Shown here piece after piece: positions 27,507 to 36,168 of a DNA stretch of 64,000 nucleotides; within the stretch, counting starts at the first letter, position 1, and the number at the start of each line of letters is the position of its first letter. The stretch comes from an uncultured Phycicoccus sp. (lineage in GTDB: Bacteria > Actinomycetota > Actinomycetes > Actinomycetales > Dermatophilaceae): positions 1-64,000 of the forward strand of contig NZ_CANLZR010000010.1 of NCBI RefSeq assembly GCF_947495705.1, given 5' to 3'. The notes below the pieces were generated by a model. The model did not search any database and was not told the origin of the DNA. It saw only the letters and a program-made list of their open reading frames with translations. The position numbers and the translations under genes were made by a program.

Positions 27507-30125
27507 CTACGCCGGGGAACACTTCCCGGGTGAGGTGCGGGTTTCTCGGGTCACCCGAGAAAGGCGCGGGGAGCGGGGCGGCGTGCGGCGCCGGGTCAGC
27601 GCCCGCCACGACGCCGTCACCGGGCGGGTCCAGAACCACCAGTACGCGACGCCGAGCGCGAGCGAGCCGGCGGTGGCCGCCACCGGATGCCCCCACAGCA
27701 CCTCGAGCGCCTGCCAGTGGATGACGTACACGTACAGCGACGCCGCCGCGAGCACCCGCACGACCGGCACGAGCACGGACGGCACCCGCGAGACCGGGAA
27801 CCAGAGCATGAGCAGGACGACCGCGACGGTGAGCCCGTCGCGCGCCTGGTTCCACGAGAACGTGCCGATGACGCCGACGACGACGCCCGTCATGAGCACG
27901 CGCTGGAGGGTCGTGGACGTCCGGGCCAGGGCCCACCCGAGGAGGAACAGGTACAGGACGACCAGCGCCGACCCGTGCATCCGCGGGACCGGGAGGTCGA
28001 CCCACGGCACCCGGAACGCGAGGAACGCCGCAGCGGTGAGCGCGACGGGCAGGCCGAGCGGGAAGCGCCGGTCCCAGCGCTCGACGACGCCGCTGCGGGT
28101 CAGCGCCGCGACGAGGAGCAGCGCGACGAGGATCGCCTCGATGAACCAGAACCGCCACGGCGGCCCGAGCTCCTCGGCCCCGAACACCCAGTTGGCGAAG
28201 ACGAGGTTGCGCGGCTCGTACAGTCCCCAGACGACGTGGGCTCCGGCGATGACGACCAAGCTCGGCGCGGCGACCCGCCCGGCGGCGAGGAGGACCCGCC
28301 GGGACCGCTCCCGGCGGTCCGGACCCGACAGCTGGAACCGGGCGAGCTGGTAGCCCGCGATGACGAGGAGCGCGTTGGCGGTCCCCTGCAGCGTGAACAG
28401 GTCGGCGTGGGTGCCGACGATGAGGACGATCGCGACCGCCCGCAGCCAGATGCTCGTCTCCATCGTCTGCCACCGCCATGGCCATCGCTGCCGCCGCGGC
28501 CGGCCGCCGGTGCGGGGCTCGCCGGCGTCGGCCCCGTCGGGCGCCGGCCGGAGCCGCTCGAGGTCGGCGACCGGGGTGAGGTGCCAGTCCCCCGGCAGCC
28601 GGCCGAGGAGGGCCTCGAGGCGGATCGACACCTCGACGTAGGACAGCGAGTCGCCACCGAGACCGGTGAAGGTCGAGTCGTCGCGGACCTCGACCCCGAG
28701 GAGCTCGGCGTAGATCGCGGCGACGCCACGCTCGCCAGGGTGCGGCGCGCGCTTCCCCGGCCCGGGTGCGGCGAGGCTGAGGACCGCCGCGGTGTCCGGC
28801 TTGCCGTTCTCGAGGGCGGGGAACTCGGTGACCGGCACCACCCGCACGGCGTCGCGGGGCAGGCCGCAGCGCCGCGCGACCCCACGCCGCAGGGTCTCGA
28901 GGCGCGGGGCGCCGGTGAGCGCACGCACGGCCACCGCGACGAGCCCGTCCCGGCCCGCGCAGCGCACGTCGTACCCGTCCTCCTGGAGGCGCCGTTCGAG
29001 ACCCTCGAGGTCGATGCGGTGGCCGAGGACCTTGACGAACCGGGCCGTGCGGCCGACGACGCGGAGCAGCCCCTCGGGCGTCAGCTCACCGAGGTCGCCG
29101 GTGCGGAGCTCGTGGACGGTGCGACCCAGCGCGAGGTCCGCCGGCTCGTGCGCGTAGCCGAGCATGACGTTGGGCCCGCGGAAGACGATCTCGCCGCGGT
29201 CGATCTCGATGCTGGCCCCGGGGACCGGCACGCCGACGGTGTCGGGGTGCTCGGCCGCGAGGTCGGGCGGCAGGGTCGTCATCCGGGCCGTCGCCTCGGA
29301 CTGGCCGTACATGACGACGAGGTCGAAACCGCGCCGGCGCCCGAGCTCGGCGAATCGGCGCACCCGGGCGGGATCCATCCGCCCGCCGGCCTGGGTCAGG
29401 TAGCGCAGCCGCGGTAGGGCGCGGTCGGTGAACCCGCTGCGTTCCAGCAGCTCGAACGTGTGCGGGACCCCGGGGAGGGTCGTGACCCCCGCGGCCTCGG
29501 CGGCCCGCCAGAAGCCGTCGTCGACGACCGTGGTGTCGGTCAGCAGGACGGCCGCGCCCGCCGCGAGGTGCGTCGTGAGGACCGACAGCCCGTAGCAGTA
29601 GGTGAGCGGCAGGGTGAGCGCGGCGCAGTCGTCCGGGCGCACGCCGAGGGCGTCGGTGATCTGCTCGGCGTTGGCCACGAGGTTGTCCGCCGACAGCCGC
29701 ACGAGCTTGGCCGCCCCGGTGGACCCGCTGGTGCTGAGCAGCAGGGCGAGGTCGGGATGCAGGACGTGGGCCGGCTCCTCGCGCAGCACCTGCACCCCGC
29801 CGTCGGCATCGATGACCACGTCGGGTGAGTACGCGCCCCGCAGGGCGCGCGCCGCCACGCCGGGAGCCCCGAGCAGCACGACGTGCCCGACGGCCTGCGC
29901 CGCGAGGAGCGCGACGACGGTCGCGTGCGATGCCCTGCCCTCGACGTGCACGAGCCGGCGCGCACCGGCCAGGCGGGCGGCCAGGGCGTCGACCCGGTCC
30001 GCGAGCTCGGCGTACGTGACGGGGCCCTGCGCGGTGTGCAACGCGACCCGGTCGCCGTGCTCGCCCAGGCCGGCGACCCAGGGCAGAGCCCGGGTCCCGG
30101 AGGCGGTGTCGGCGGTCAACGTCAC
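27507..30125 (-). CDS. Adenylation (AMP-binding) - carrier protein - membrane acyltransferase fusion
   Basis: This protein has 872 residues. An acyl/aminoacyl-adenylating domain (about 1-435) has LSTSGSTGAAKLVRLS, YGQSEATARMT, RTGDLGELTPEG and the catalytic-lysine region ENGKPDTAAV. A carrier domain follows (about 450-530) with the phosphopantetheine serine in FTGLGGDSLSYVE. A C-terminal acyltransferase-3-like membrane domain (about 550-850, roughly ten helices, starting IWLRAVAIVLIVGTHADL) completes it. It should activate an acid, load it on its own carrier and transfer it to an acceptor at the membrane. An IdeR-like box (30138-30156) sits 13 nt upstream of the GTG start, so it is probably iron-repressed. 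The substrate is unknown. Confidence 0.85.
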   Translation of the reverse strand: MTLTADTASGTRALPWVAGLGEHGDRVALHTAQGPVTYAELADRVDALAARLAGARRLVHVEGRASHATVVALLAAQAVGHVVLLGAPGVAARALRGAYSPDVVIDADGGVQVLREEPAHVLHPDLALLLSTSGSTGAAKLVRLSADNLVANAEQITDALGVRPDDCAALTLPLTYCYGLSVLTTHLAAGAAVLLTDTTVVDDGFWRAAEAAGVTTLPGVPHTFELLERSGFTDRALPRLRYLTQAGGRMDPARVRRFAELGRRRGFDLVVMYGQSEATARMTTLPPDLAAEHPDTVGVPVPGASIEIDRGEIVFRGPNVMLGYAHEPADLALGRTVHELRTGDLGELTPEGLLRVVGRTARFVKVLGHRIDLEGLERRLQEDGYDVRCAGRDGLVAVAVRALTGAPRLETLRRGVARRCGLPRDAVRVVPVTEFPALENGKPDTAAVLSLAAPGPGKRAPHPGERGVAAIYAELLGVEVRDDSTFTGLGGDSLSYVEVSIRLEALLGRLPGDWHLTPVADLERLRPAPDGADAGEPRTGGRPRRQRWPWRWQTMETSIWLRAVAIVLIVGTHADLFTLQGTANALLVIAGYQLARFQLSGPDRRERSRRVLLAAGRVAAPSLVVIAGAHVVWGLYEPRNLVFANWVFGAEELGPPWRFWFIEAILVALLLVAALTRSGVVERWDRRFPLGLPVALTAAAFLAFRVPWVDLPVPRMHGSALVVLYLFLLGWALARTSTTLQRVLMTGVVVGVIGTFSWNQARDGLTVAVVLLMLWFPVSRVPSVLVPVVRVLAAASLYVYVIHWQALEVLWGHPVAATAGSLALGVAYWWFWTRPVTASWRALTRRRTPPRSPRLSRVTRETRTSPGKCSPA
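27542..27562. repeat. Perfect 10-bp dyad inside the 3' end of the acyltransferase gene
   Basis: TTTCTCGGGT (27542-27551), one C, and ACCCGAGAAA (27553-27562) are perfectly complementary. The core matches the palindrome at 27481-27499. A weaker dyad, GGGAA-CAC-TTCCC (27515-27527), lies between them. The three dyads may form a compound terminator. Confidence 0.6.
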
Positions 30126-30137
30126 GGCGGCAGTAAA

Positions 30138-30156
30138 TAAGGTTAGGCATGCCTAA
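30138..30156 (-). promoter_or_regulatory. IdeR/DtxR-like iron box facing the adenylation-acyltransferase gene
   Basis: TAAGGTTAGGCATGCCTAA matches the IdeR consensus TTAGGTTAGSCTAACCTAA at 15 of 19 positions and contains the perfect palindrome TTAGGCATGCCTAA. It lies just upstream of the GTG at 30125 on the minus strand. Iron-dependent repression is inferred. Confidence 0.8.
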
Positions 30157-30214
30157 TGCAAGTCCTCCCCCCGGGTTGGGTGATCACCGAGGGGGTCGGC
30201 TAGCCTTTCCGGAG

Positions 30215-30233
30215 TTAGGCAAGCCTTGCCTAC
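30215..30233 (+). promoter_or_regulatory. IdeR/DtxR-like iron box facing the Fe(III) ABC transporter
   Basis: TTAGGCAAGCCTTGCCTAC matches the IdeR consensus at 14 of 19 positions and contains the near-perfect dyad TAGGCAAG-C-CTTGCCTA. It ends 38 nt upstream of the chosen start of the substrate-binding lipoprotein gene, where it would overlap the promoter. Confidence 0.8.
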
Positions 30234-30271
30234 GGATGACCGAGACGCCGAGCAGACGCTGGAGACCCTTC

Positions 30272-31303
30272 GTGAGACACCGCACCACGCTCCTTGCCGC
30301 AGCGGCTACCGCCGCGGCCCTGGGACTGGCCGCCTGCGGCGAGAGCAGCCTCGAGGCCACCGGCGACCTCGACTCCGGCAAGCTCACGATCTACAGCGCG
30401 CAGCACAAGAACCTCACCGAGGCCTGGGGCCAGGCGTTCCAGGACGAGACCGGCATCGAGGTCCAGGTCCGCTACGGCAACGACTCCTCGATGGGCGCCC
30501 AGATCGTCGAGGAGGGCGCCAGCTCGCCGGCCGACGTGTTCCTCACCGAGAACTCCCCCGCGATGACGACCGTCGAGCAGGCCGGCCTGCTCGCCCCCGT
30601 CGACGCCGCGACCATCGAGCAGGTGGGCCCGCAGTACGTGCCGTCGTCGAAGCACTGGGTGGGCATCGCCGCACGGTCGACGGTCCTGGTCTACAACCCG
30701 AGCATGGTCGCGGAGGCCGACCTCCCCGCCTCGCTCATGGACCTCGCCGACGAGAAGTACGCCGGTCAGTGGGGCGCCGCGGCCGGCGGCGCCGACTTCC
30801 AGGCCATCGTCTCGGCCATCCTCGCCGAGCAGGGTGAGGAGGCGACCGCGGAGTGGCTCGCGGCGCTGAAGTCCAACGCGAAGGTGTACCAGAACAACAT
30901 CGCGACGATGAAGGCCGTCAACGCCGGCCAGTCCGCCATGGGCGTCATCTACCACTACTACTGGTACCGCGACCAGGCCCTCGACAAGGTGAGCAGCGGC
31001 AACACGGCGCTGCACTACTTCAAGAACGAGGACCCGGGCGCCTTCGTCAGCCTCTCCGGCGCCGGCGTCCTCGAGAGCAGCAAGCGCCCCGAGGACGCCC
31101 AGAAGTTCCTCGCCTACCTGACGAGCCCGGCGGGCCAGGAGGTGCTGCGCACCACCGACGTCAAGGAGTACGCGGTCGGCCGCGGCGTCGAGTCCGACCC
31201 GGCGCTGCCGCCGCTGGACTCGCTCGAGGCCCCGAAGATCGACCCGTTCACCCTCAACGGGCCGCAGGTCATCGACCTCATGACCGAGGCGGGGCTGCTC
31301 TAG
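30272..31303 (+). CDS. Fe(III) ABC transporter substrate-binding lipoprotein
   Basis: This 343-residue protein has a lipoprotein signal (RHRTTLLAAAATAAALGLAAC; lipobox LAAC) and an FbpA/FutA-like mature domain (LTIYSAQHKNLTEAWGQAF, FLTENSPAMTTVEQAGLL). The tyrosine-rich segment GVIYHYYWYRDQ matches the iron-ligating tyrosines of FbpA. The GTG at 30272 is preferred because GGAG lies 7 nt upstream. An in-frame ATG at 30236 directly abuts the iron box and has no ribosome-binding site. It heads an FbpABC-type operon. Confidence 0.9.
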   Translation: MRHRTTLLAAAATAAALGLAACGESSLEATGDLDSGKLTIYSAQHKNLTEAWGQAFQDETGIEVQVRYGNDSSMGAQIVEEGASSPADVFLTENSPAMTTVEQAGLLAPVDAATIEQVGPQYVPSSKHWVGIAARSTVLVYNPSMVAEADLPASLMDLADEKYAGQWGAAAGGADFQAIVSAILAEQGEEATAEWLAALKSNAKVYQNNIATMKAVNAGQSAMGVIYHYYWYRDQALDKVSSGNTALHYFKNEDPGAFVSLSGAGVLESSKRPEDAQKFLAYLTSPAGQEVLRTTDVKEYAVGRGVESDPALPPLDSLEAPKIDPFTLNGPQVIDLMTEAGLL

Positions 31304-32899
31304 GTGACGACGACGCCGACCCGACCGGCACCGGCCCCTGACGGGCCGGCGCCGGCGTCGGCGCACCCACGCCCGGCCGGCGGCCTCGGCGGCGTCTCCC
31401 CGTGGCTCGTGGCGACCGCCCTGCTCGTCGCCGCGCTCTGCGTCCTGCCGCTCGTCGTCGTCGTCGCCAAGGCGCTGGAGTCCGGGGCGGCCGACGCCTT
31501 CGCGCTCGTCTGGCGGCCGCGCGTCGGCGAGCTGCTGCGCAACACCCTCTCGCTCGTCGCCATCGTCGGCCTGCTCTCGACCCTCATCGGCGTCGGCGCG
31601 GCCTGGCTCGTCGAGCGCACCGCGCTCCCCGGCGCCGCGTTCTGGCGGGTCGCGTTCGTCGCCCCGCTCGCCGTGCCGGCGTTCGTCAACAGCTTCGCGT
31701 GGTCCGCGCTCATCCCGGGCTTCGAGGGACTGGCGGGCGCCGTCATCGTCACCACCCTGTCGTACTTCCCGTTCGTGTTCCTGCCGGTCGCGGCCCTGCT
31801 GCGGACGGTCGACCCGGGGCTCGAGGAGGCCGCGCGGGCGCTCGGGCACGGCCCCTGGCAGACCGCGCTGCGGGTCGGGCTCGCCCAGGTCCGCCCGGCC
31901 CTGCTCGGCGGCGTCCTGCTCGTCTCGCTCCACCTCCTCGCCGAGTACGGAGCCCTCGAGATGCTCCGCTTCCCCACCTTCACGACCGCGATCCTCGACC
32001 AGTTCGAGGTCGCGTTCGACAGCCGGTCGGGCAGCGTCCTCGCGACCGTCCTCATGGCTCTGGCCGCGACCTTCCTCACCCTCGAGCTGCTCACCCGCGG
32101 GCGGACCCGGCACGTGCGCCTCGGCCCCGGTGCCGCCCGCCGCGCGGCCCGCACCCCGCTGGGGCGCGGCACCCCGCTCGCCCTCCTCGCGGTCTCGGCC
32201 CTCACCGCGCTGGCGATCGGCGTGCCGGCCTGGAGCATCGGCACCTGGCTCTCGCGGAGCGAGCAGGCCCAGGAGCCGACGAACATCGGCCCCGCCCTGT
32301 GGTGGACCCTCGCCCTCGCCCTCGTCGCCGCCCTCGTGACCACCGCCGCCACCCTCCCGGCCGCCTGGCTGGTGACCCGGAGCCGGTCCTGGGTGGCGGT
32401 GCTGCTCGAGCGGGTCACCTACCTCGCGGCCTCGCTGCCCGGCGTCGTCGTCGCGCTCGCCCTCATCACGCTGACCATCACCTACGCCCGGCCGCTCTAC
32501 CAGACCGCGTTCGCCCTGGTCCTCGCCTACGTGATCCTCTTCATCCCCCGCGCGATGATCGCCACCCGCGCGGCGATCGCCACCGTGCCCCCGGAGCTCG
32601 GTGACGCCGCCCGCGCCCTCGGCGACGGGCCGCTGCGGACCTTCGCCCGGGTCCAGGCCCCGCTGATGCTGCGCGGCACGCTCGCCGGCTCCGCCCTTGT
32701 CTTCATCGCCGTCTCGACCGAGCTCACCGCGACGCTGCTGCTCGCCCCCACCGGAACCCGGACGCTCGCCACGGCGTTCTGGGACGCGAGCGCCTCCCTC
32801 GACTACGCGGCCGCCGCCCCCTACGCCGCGGCGCTCGTCGTCCTGTCCGCCCCCCTGACCTACCTGCTGCTGCGCGGCAACCGAGAGGAGCTGTCATGA
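31304..32899 (+). CDS. Fe(III) ABC transporter permease (FbpB-type, two fused permease halves)
   Basis: This 531-residue protein has about twelve transmembrane helices in two binding-protein-dependent permease domains. EAA loops are recognisable in both halves (EEAARALGHGPWQTALRVGL and DAARALGDGPLRTFARVQAP). The GTG start abuts the upstream stop, and the stop overlaps the ATPase start (ATGA), so the three genes form one operon. It should move ferric iron across the cytoplasmic membrane. Confidence 0.93.
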   Translation: MTTTPTRPAPAPDGPAPASAHPRPAGGLGGVSPWLVATALLVAALCVLPLVVVVAKALESGAADAFALVWRPRVGELLRNTLSLVAIVGLLSTLIGVGAAWLVERTALPGAAFWRVAFVAPLAVPAFVNSFAWSALIPGFEGLAGAVIVTTLSYFPFVFLPVAALLRTVDPGLEEAARALGHGPWQTALRVGLAQVRPALLGGVLLVSLHLLAEYGALEMLRFPTFTTAILDQFEVAFDSRSGSVLATVLMALAATFLTLELLTRGRTRHVRLGPGAARRAARTPLGRGTPLALLAVSALTALAIGVPAWSIGTWLSRSEQAQEPTNIGPALWWTLALALVAALVTTAATLPAAWLVTRSRSWVAVLLERVTYLAASLPGVVVALALITLTITYARPLYQTAFALVLAYVILFIPRAMIATRAAIATVPPELGDAARALGDGPLRTFARVQAPLMLRGTLAGSALVFIAVSTELTATLLLAPTGTRTLATAFWDASASLDYAAAAPYAAALVVLSAPLTYLLLRGNREELS

Positions 32900-33969
32900 G
32901 GAGCCTGCGGCTGACCGGCGTCAGCGCATCGCACCCGCGGACCCCGGTCCTGCACGACATCGACCTCACCGTCGCGGCCGGCACGACCACCGCGGTGCTC
33001 GGGCCGTCCGGCTGCGGCAAGACGACCCTGCTGCGGGTCGTCGCCGGCTTCATGCGGCCCGACGCCGGCGAGGTGCGCCTCGGTGACGACGTCGTCGCGG
33101 GCCACGGCACCTGGGTCCCTCCCGAGAAGCGGGGCTTCGGCTACGTCGCCCAGGAGGGCAACCTCTTCCCGCACCTGGACATCAGCGCCAACATCGCCTA
33201 CGGGCTCCCCCGCCGCGAGCGCCGGGACCGCGCCCGCGCCTGCGAGCTCCTCGAGCTGGTGGGGCTGCCCGCCGACCTCGCCACCAGGCGCCCGGACCAG
33301 CTCTCGGGCGGGCAGCAGCAGCGGGTGGCGCTCGCGCGGGCGCTGGCCCGGCGCCCCCGGATCGTCCTCCTCGACGAGCCGTTCTCGGCCCTGGACCCCG
33401 AGCTGCGGGTCGCGACCCGCGAGGCGGTGGCGGCCGCGCTGCGCCACGAGCAGGCCACCGTCGTGCTCGTCACCCATGACCAGGCGGAGGCGCTGTCCTT
33501 CGCCGACCAGGTCGCGATCATGCACGCCGGCCGGTTCGTCCAGGTCGGGACCCCACTGGAGGTCTACCGCACCCCGGCCGACCGGCGCTCGGCCACCTCC
33601 CTCGGCGAGGCGTGCTTCCTGGCCGGCCGGCTGGCCGGTAGCACCGTCACCTGCGCGCTCGGCATCCTCCCGGCCCCGGGTGCACCGGGATCGGGCGACT
33701 GCGAGGTCATGCTGCGCCCCGAGCAGCTGCACCTCGGCGCCCCCGAGGGCGGCGGCGTCCTCGCCGAGGTGACCCGGGTCGAGTTCTTCGGCCACGACGC
33801 GCTGGCCGAGCTGCGCCTGGCCGACGGGATCGGCACCGTGGTGCGGGCCCGCACCACCGGCGGCACGCCGCCCGTGGTCGGGCAGCGCGTCTCGGTCAGC
33901 GTCGAGGGAGCCCCGCACGTGCTGGGCTCCGCCCCGGCGCCGGCCACCGCCGAGCTCGCCCCCCGCTGA
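32896..33969 (+). CDS. Fe(III) ABC transporter ATP-binding protein (FbpC-type)
   Basis: This 357-residue ATPase has Walker A GPSGCGKT at 36-43, signature LSGGQQQR, Walker B IVLLDEPFSALDP and switch histidine VTHDQAEAL. A C-terminal TOBE-like regulatory domain (about 250-357) follows, as in FbpC. It overlaps the permease gene by 4 nt. It powers the transporter encoded upstream. Confidence 0.95.
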   Translation: MRSLRLTGVSASHPRTPVLHDIDLTVAAGTTTAVLGPSGCGKTTLLRVVAGFMRPDAGEVRLGDDVVAGHGTWVPPEKRGFGYVAQEGNLFPHLDISANIAYGLPRRERRDRARACELLELVGLPADLATRRPDQLSGGQQQRVALARALARRPRIVLLDEPFSALDPELRVATREAVAAALRHEQATVVLVTHDQAEALSFADQVAIMHAGRFVQVGTPLEVYRTPADRRSATSLGEACFLAGRLAGSTVTCALGILPAPGAPGSGDCEVMLRPEQLHLGAPEGGGVLAEVTRVEFFGHDALAELRLADGIGTVVRARTTGGTPPVVGQRVSVSVEGAPHVLGSAPAPATAELAPR

Positions 33970-34063
33970 CCGGACGCGCGAACCGGGCGACGACGAGCAC
34001 CGCGATCCCCGTCGAGGCGAGGACGCCCCCCGCGGCGACCGTGGCCGCGGGCGCCGCTGTCAC
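33896..34063 (-). CDS. Possible small membrane peptide coupled to lepA
   Basis: A 55-residue frame starts at a GTG whose last two bases are shared with the lepA stop (GTGA). It encodes one plausible transmembrane stretch ([20 protein letters not shown]) followed by an Arg/Pro-rich tail. It overlaps the 3' end of the opposite-strand iron ATPase gene by 74 nt. The coupling and hydrophobicity are suggestive, but the tail may simply be the shadow of the other strand. No known family was recognised. Confidence 0.2.
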   Translation of the reverse strand: MTAAPAATVAAGGVLASTGIAVLVVARFARPVSGGRARRWPAPGRSPARAGLPRR

Positions 34064-35916
34064 TTCTTCGTGGCCTGCGCGCCCGCGCCGTCGGAGGTGA
34101 GCGCGGCGATGAAGGCCTCCGGCGGCACCTCGACCGACCCGATGTTCTTCATCCGCTTCTTGCCCGCCTTCTGCTTCTCGAGCAGCTTGCGCTTGCGGGA
34201 GATGTCGCCGCCGTAGCACTTGGCGAGTACGTCCTTGCGGATGGCGCGGATGTTCTCGCGGGCGATGACCCGGGCCCCGATGGCCGCCTGGATCGGCACC
34301 TCGAACTGCTGGCGCGGGATGAGCTCCTTGAGCTTGCCGGCCATCATGACGCCGTAGCCGTACGCCTTGTCCTTGTGGACGATCGCGGAGAAGGCGTCGA
34401 CGGTCTCGCCCTGGAGCAGGATGTCGACCTTGACGAGGTCGGCCACCTGGTCGCCGTCGGGTTCGTAGTCGAGCGAGGCGTAGCCGCGGGTGCGCGACTT
34501 CAGCTGGTCGAAGAAGTCGAAGACGACCTCGGCGAGCGGCAGCGTGTAGCGCATCTCGACGCGCTCCTCGGACAGGTAGTCCATCCCGAGCAGGGTGCCG
34601 CGCTTGCCCTGGCAGAGCTCCATGATCGCGCCGATGAACTCGCTCGGCGCGAGGATCGTCGTGCGCACCTTGGGCTCGCGCACCTCGGCGACCTTGCCGC
34701 CGGGGAACTCGCTCGGGTTGGTCACGAGGATCTCGGTGCCGTCGTCCATCGTCACGTCGTAGACGACGTTGGGCTGGGTCGAGATGAGCTCGAGGTCGAA
34801 CTCGCGTTCGAGGCGCTCGCGGACGATCTCGAGGTGGAGCAGGCCGAGGAAGCCGCAGCGGAAGCCGAACCCGAGGGCCACGGACGTCTCGGGCTCGTAG
34901 ACGAGCGCGGCGTCGTTGAGCTTGAGCTTGTCGAGCGCGTCGCGCAGGTCGGGGTAGTCGGAGCCGTCGAGCGGGAAGAGCCCGGAGAACACCATCGGCT
35001 TGGGGTCGCGGTAGCCGCCGAGCGCGTCGGCGGCGGGCTTGGCCGCGTTGGTCACGGTGTCGCCGACCTTGGACTGGCGCACGTCCTTGACGCCGGTGAT
35101 GAGGTAGCCCACCTCGCCGACGCCGAGGCCCTTGCCGGGCACCGGCTCCGGGCTGATGACGCCGATCTCGAGCAGCTCGTGGTGCGCCTTCGTCGACATC
35201 ATGACGATCCGCTCGCGCGGGTTGAGGTTGCCGTCGATGACGCGGACGTAGGTGACGACGCCCCGGTAGGTGTCGTAGACCGAGTCGAAGATCATCGCGC
35301 GGGCCGGGGCGTCGGCGTTCCCGGTCGGCGAGGGGACCTGGGCGACGATCGAGTCCAGCAGGGGCTCGACGCCGACGCCGGTCTTGCCGGACACCCGGAA
35401 GCAGTCCTCGGGCTCGCAGCCGATGAGACCGGCGAGCTCCTCGGCGTACTTGTCGGGCTGGGCGGCCGGCAGGTCGATCTTGTTGAGCACCGGGATGATG
35501 GTGAGGTCGTTCTCCATCGCGAGATATAGGTTCGCCAGCGTCTGCGCCTCGATGCCCTGGGCGGCGTCCACGAGGAGGACCGCGCCCTCGCAGGCGGCCA
35601 GGCTGCGCGAGACCTCGTAGGTGAAGTCGACGTGGCCCGGGGTGTCGATCATGTTGAGGACGTGGCTCGCGCCGTCGACCTCCCACGGCATGCGCACGGC
35701 CTGGCTCTTGATCGTGATGCCGCGCTCGCGCTCGATGTCCATCCGGTCGAGGTACTGGGCCCGCATCGCCCGGTCGTCGACGACGCCGGTGATCTGGAGC
35801 ATCCGGTCGGCAAGGGTCGACTTGCCGTGGTCGATGTGGGCGATGATGCAGAAGTTGCGGATCGCCTCCGGCGGCGTCGCGTGCGGCTGCAGCACGGTGC
35901 TGGCGCGGGGGGACAC
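34060..35916 (-). CDS. lepA: Elongation factor 4 (LepA)
   Basis: This 618-residue ribosome-associated GTPase back-translocates stalled ribosomes and aids initiation and assembly. The G1 motif AHIDHGKST occurs near residue 26, with G3 DTPGHVDF and G4 NKIDLP. The unique C-terminal domain with [20 protein letters not shown] and the [20 protein letters not shown] segment is present. It starts with GTG ([11 protein letters not shown]). Its usual downstream neighbour hemW lies 17 kb away across accessory genes. Confidence 0.97.
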   Translation of the reverse strand: MSPRASTVLQPHATPPEAIRNFCIIAHIDHGKSTLADRMLQITGVVDDRAMRAQYLDRMDIERERGITIKSQAVRMPWEVDGASHVLNMIDTPGHVDFTYEVSRSLAACEGAVLLVDAAQGIEAQTLANLYLAMENDLTIIPVLNKIDLPAAQPDKYAEELAGLIGCEPEDCFRVSGKTGVGVEPLLDSIVAQVPSPTGNADAPARAMIFDSVYDTYRGVVTYVRVIDGNLNPRERIVMMSTKAHHELLEIGVISPEPVPGKGLGVGEVGYLITGVKDVRQSKVGDTVTNAAKPAADALGGYRDPKPMVFSGLFPLDGSDYPDLRDALDKLKLNDAALVYEPETSVALGFGFRCGFLGLLHLEIVRERLEREFDLELISTQPNVVYDVTMDDGTEILVTNPSEFPGGKVAEVREPKVRTTILAPSEFIGAIMELCQGKRGTLLGMDYLSEERVEMRYTLPLAEVVFDFFDQLKSRTRGYASLDYEPDGDQVADLVKVDILLQGETVDAFSAIVHKDKAYGYGVMMAGKLKELIPRQQFEVPIQAAIGARVIARENIRAIRKDVLAKCYGGDISRKRKLLEKQKAGKKRMKNIGSVEVPPEAFIAALTSDGAGAQATKK

Positions 35917-36134
35917 GGGTGGGGATTTCCTCGGGGTTCGGGATGGTCAGGGCACTCCCCCCAGTGTCCCACGTCCGGGCCGCGTCCCCGAACCGACGAG
36001 GGAGGTCGACCTCGTCTCGCTGTGGCCGCTCATGCACGCCTCTGCCACTCCGACACGACGCTTCGACTGCTCGCGAGCCGATGGGATCGGCTCTGCCGAT
36101 GGTGAATTGGTTCGAACATTCTGTGGACGGATGC

Positions 36135-36163
36135 TTGCTTCTCGTACGCGTGTTCGATACGAT
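36135..36163 (+). promoter_or_regulatory. Leaderless promoter with embedded LexA (SOS) box for the DUF222-HNH gene
   Basis: TTGCTT (36135-36140), a 17-nt spacer, and TACGAT (36158-36163) form a good promoter; the -10 ends 5 nt before the ATG at 36169. The spacer contains CGTACGCGTGTTCG (36143-36156), which matches the mycobacterial/actinobacterial LexA consensus CGAACRNRYGTTYG at 13 of 14 positions. LexA bound there would block RNA polymerase. DNA-damage induction is inferred. Confidence 0.75.
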
Positions 36164-36168
36164 GGGGC

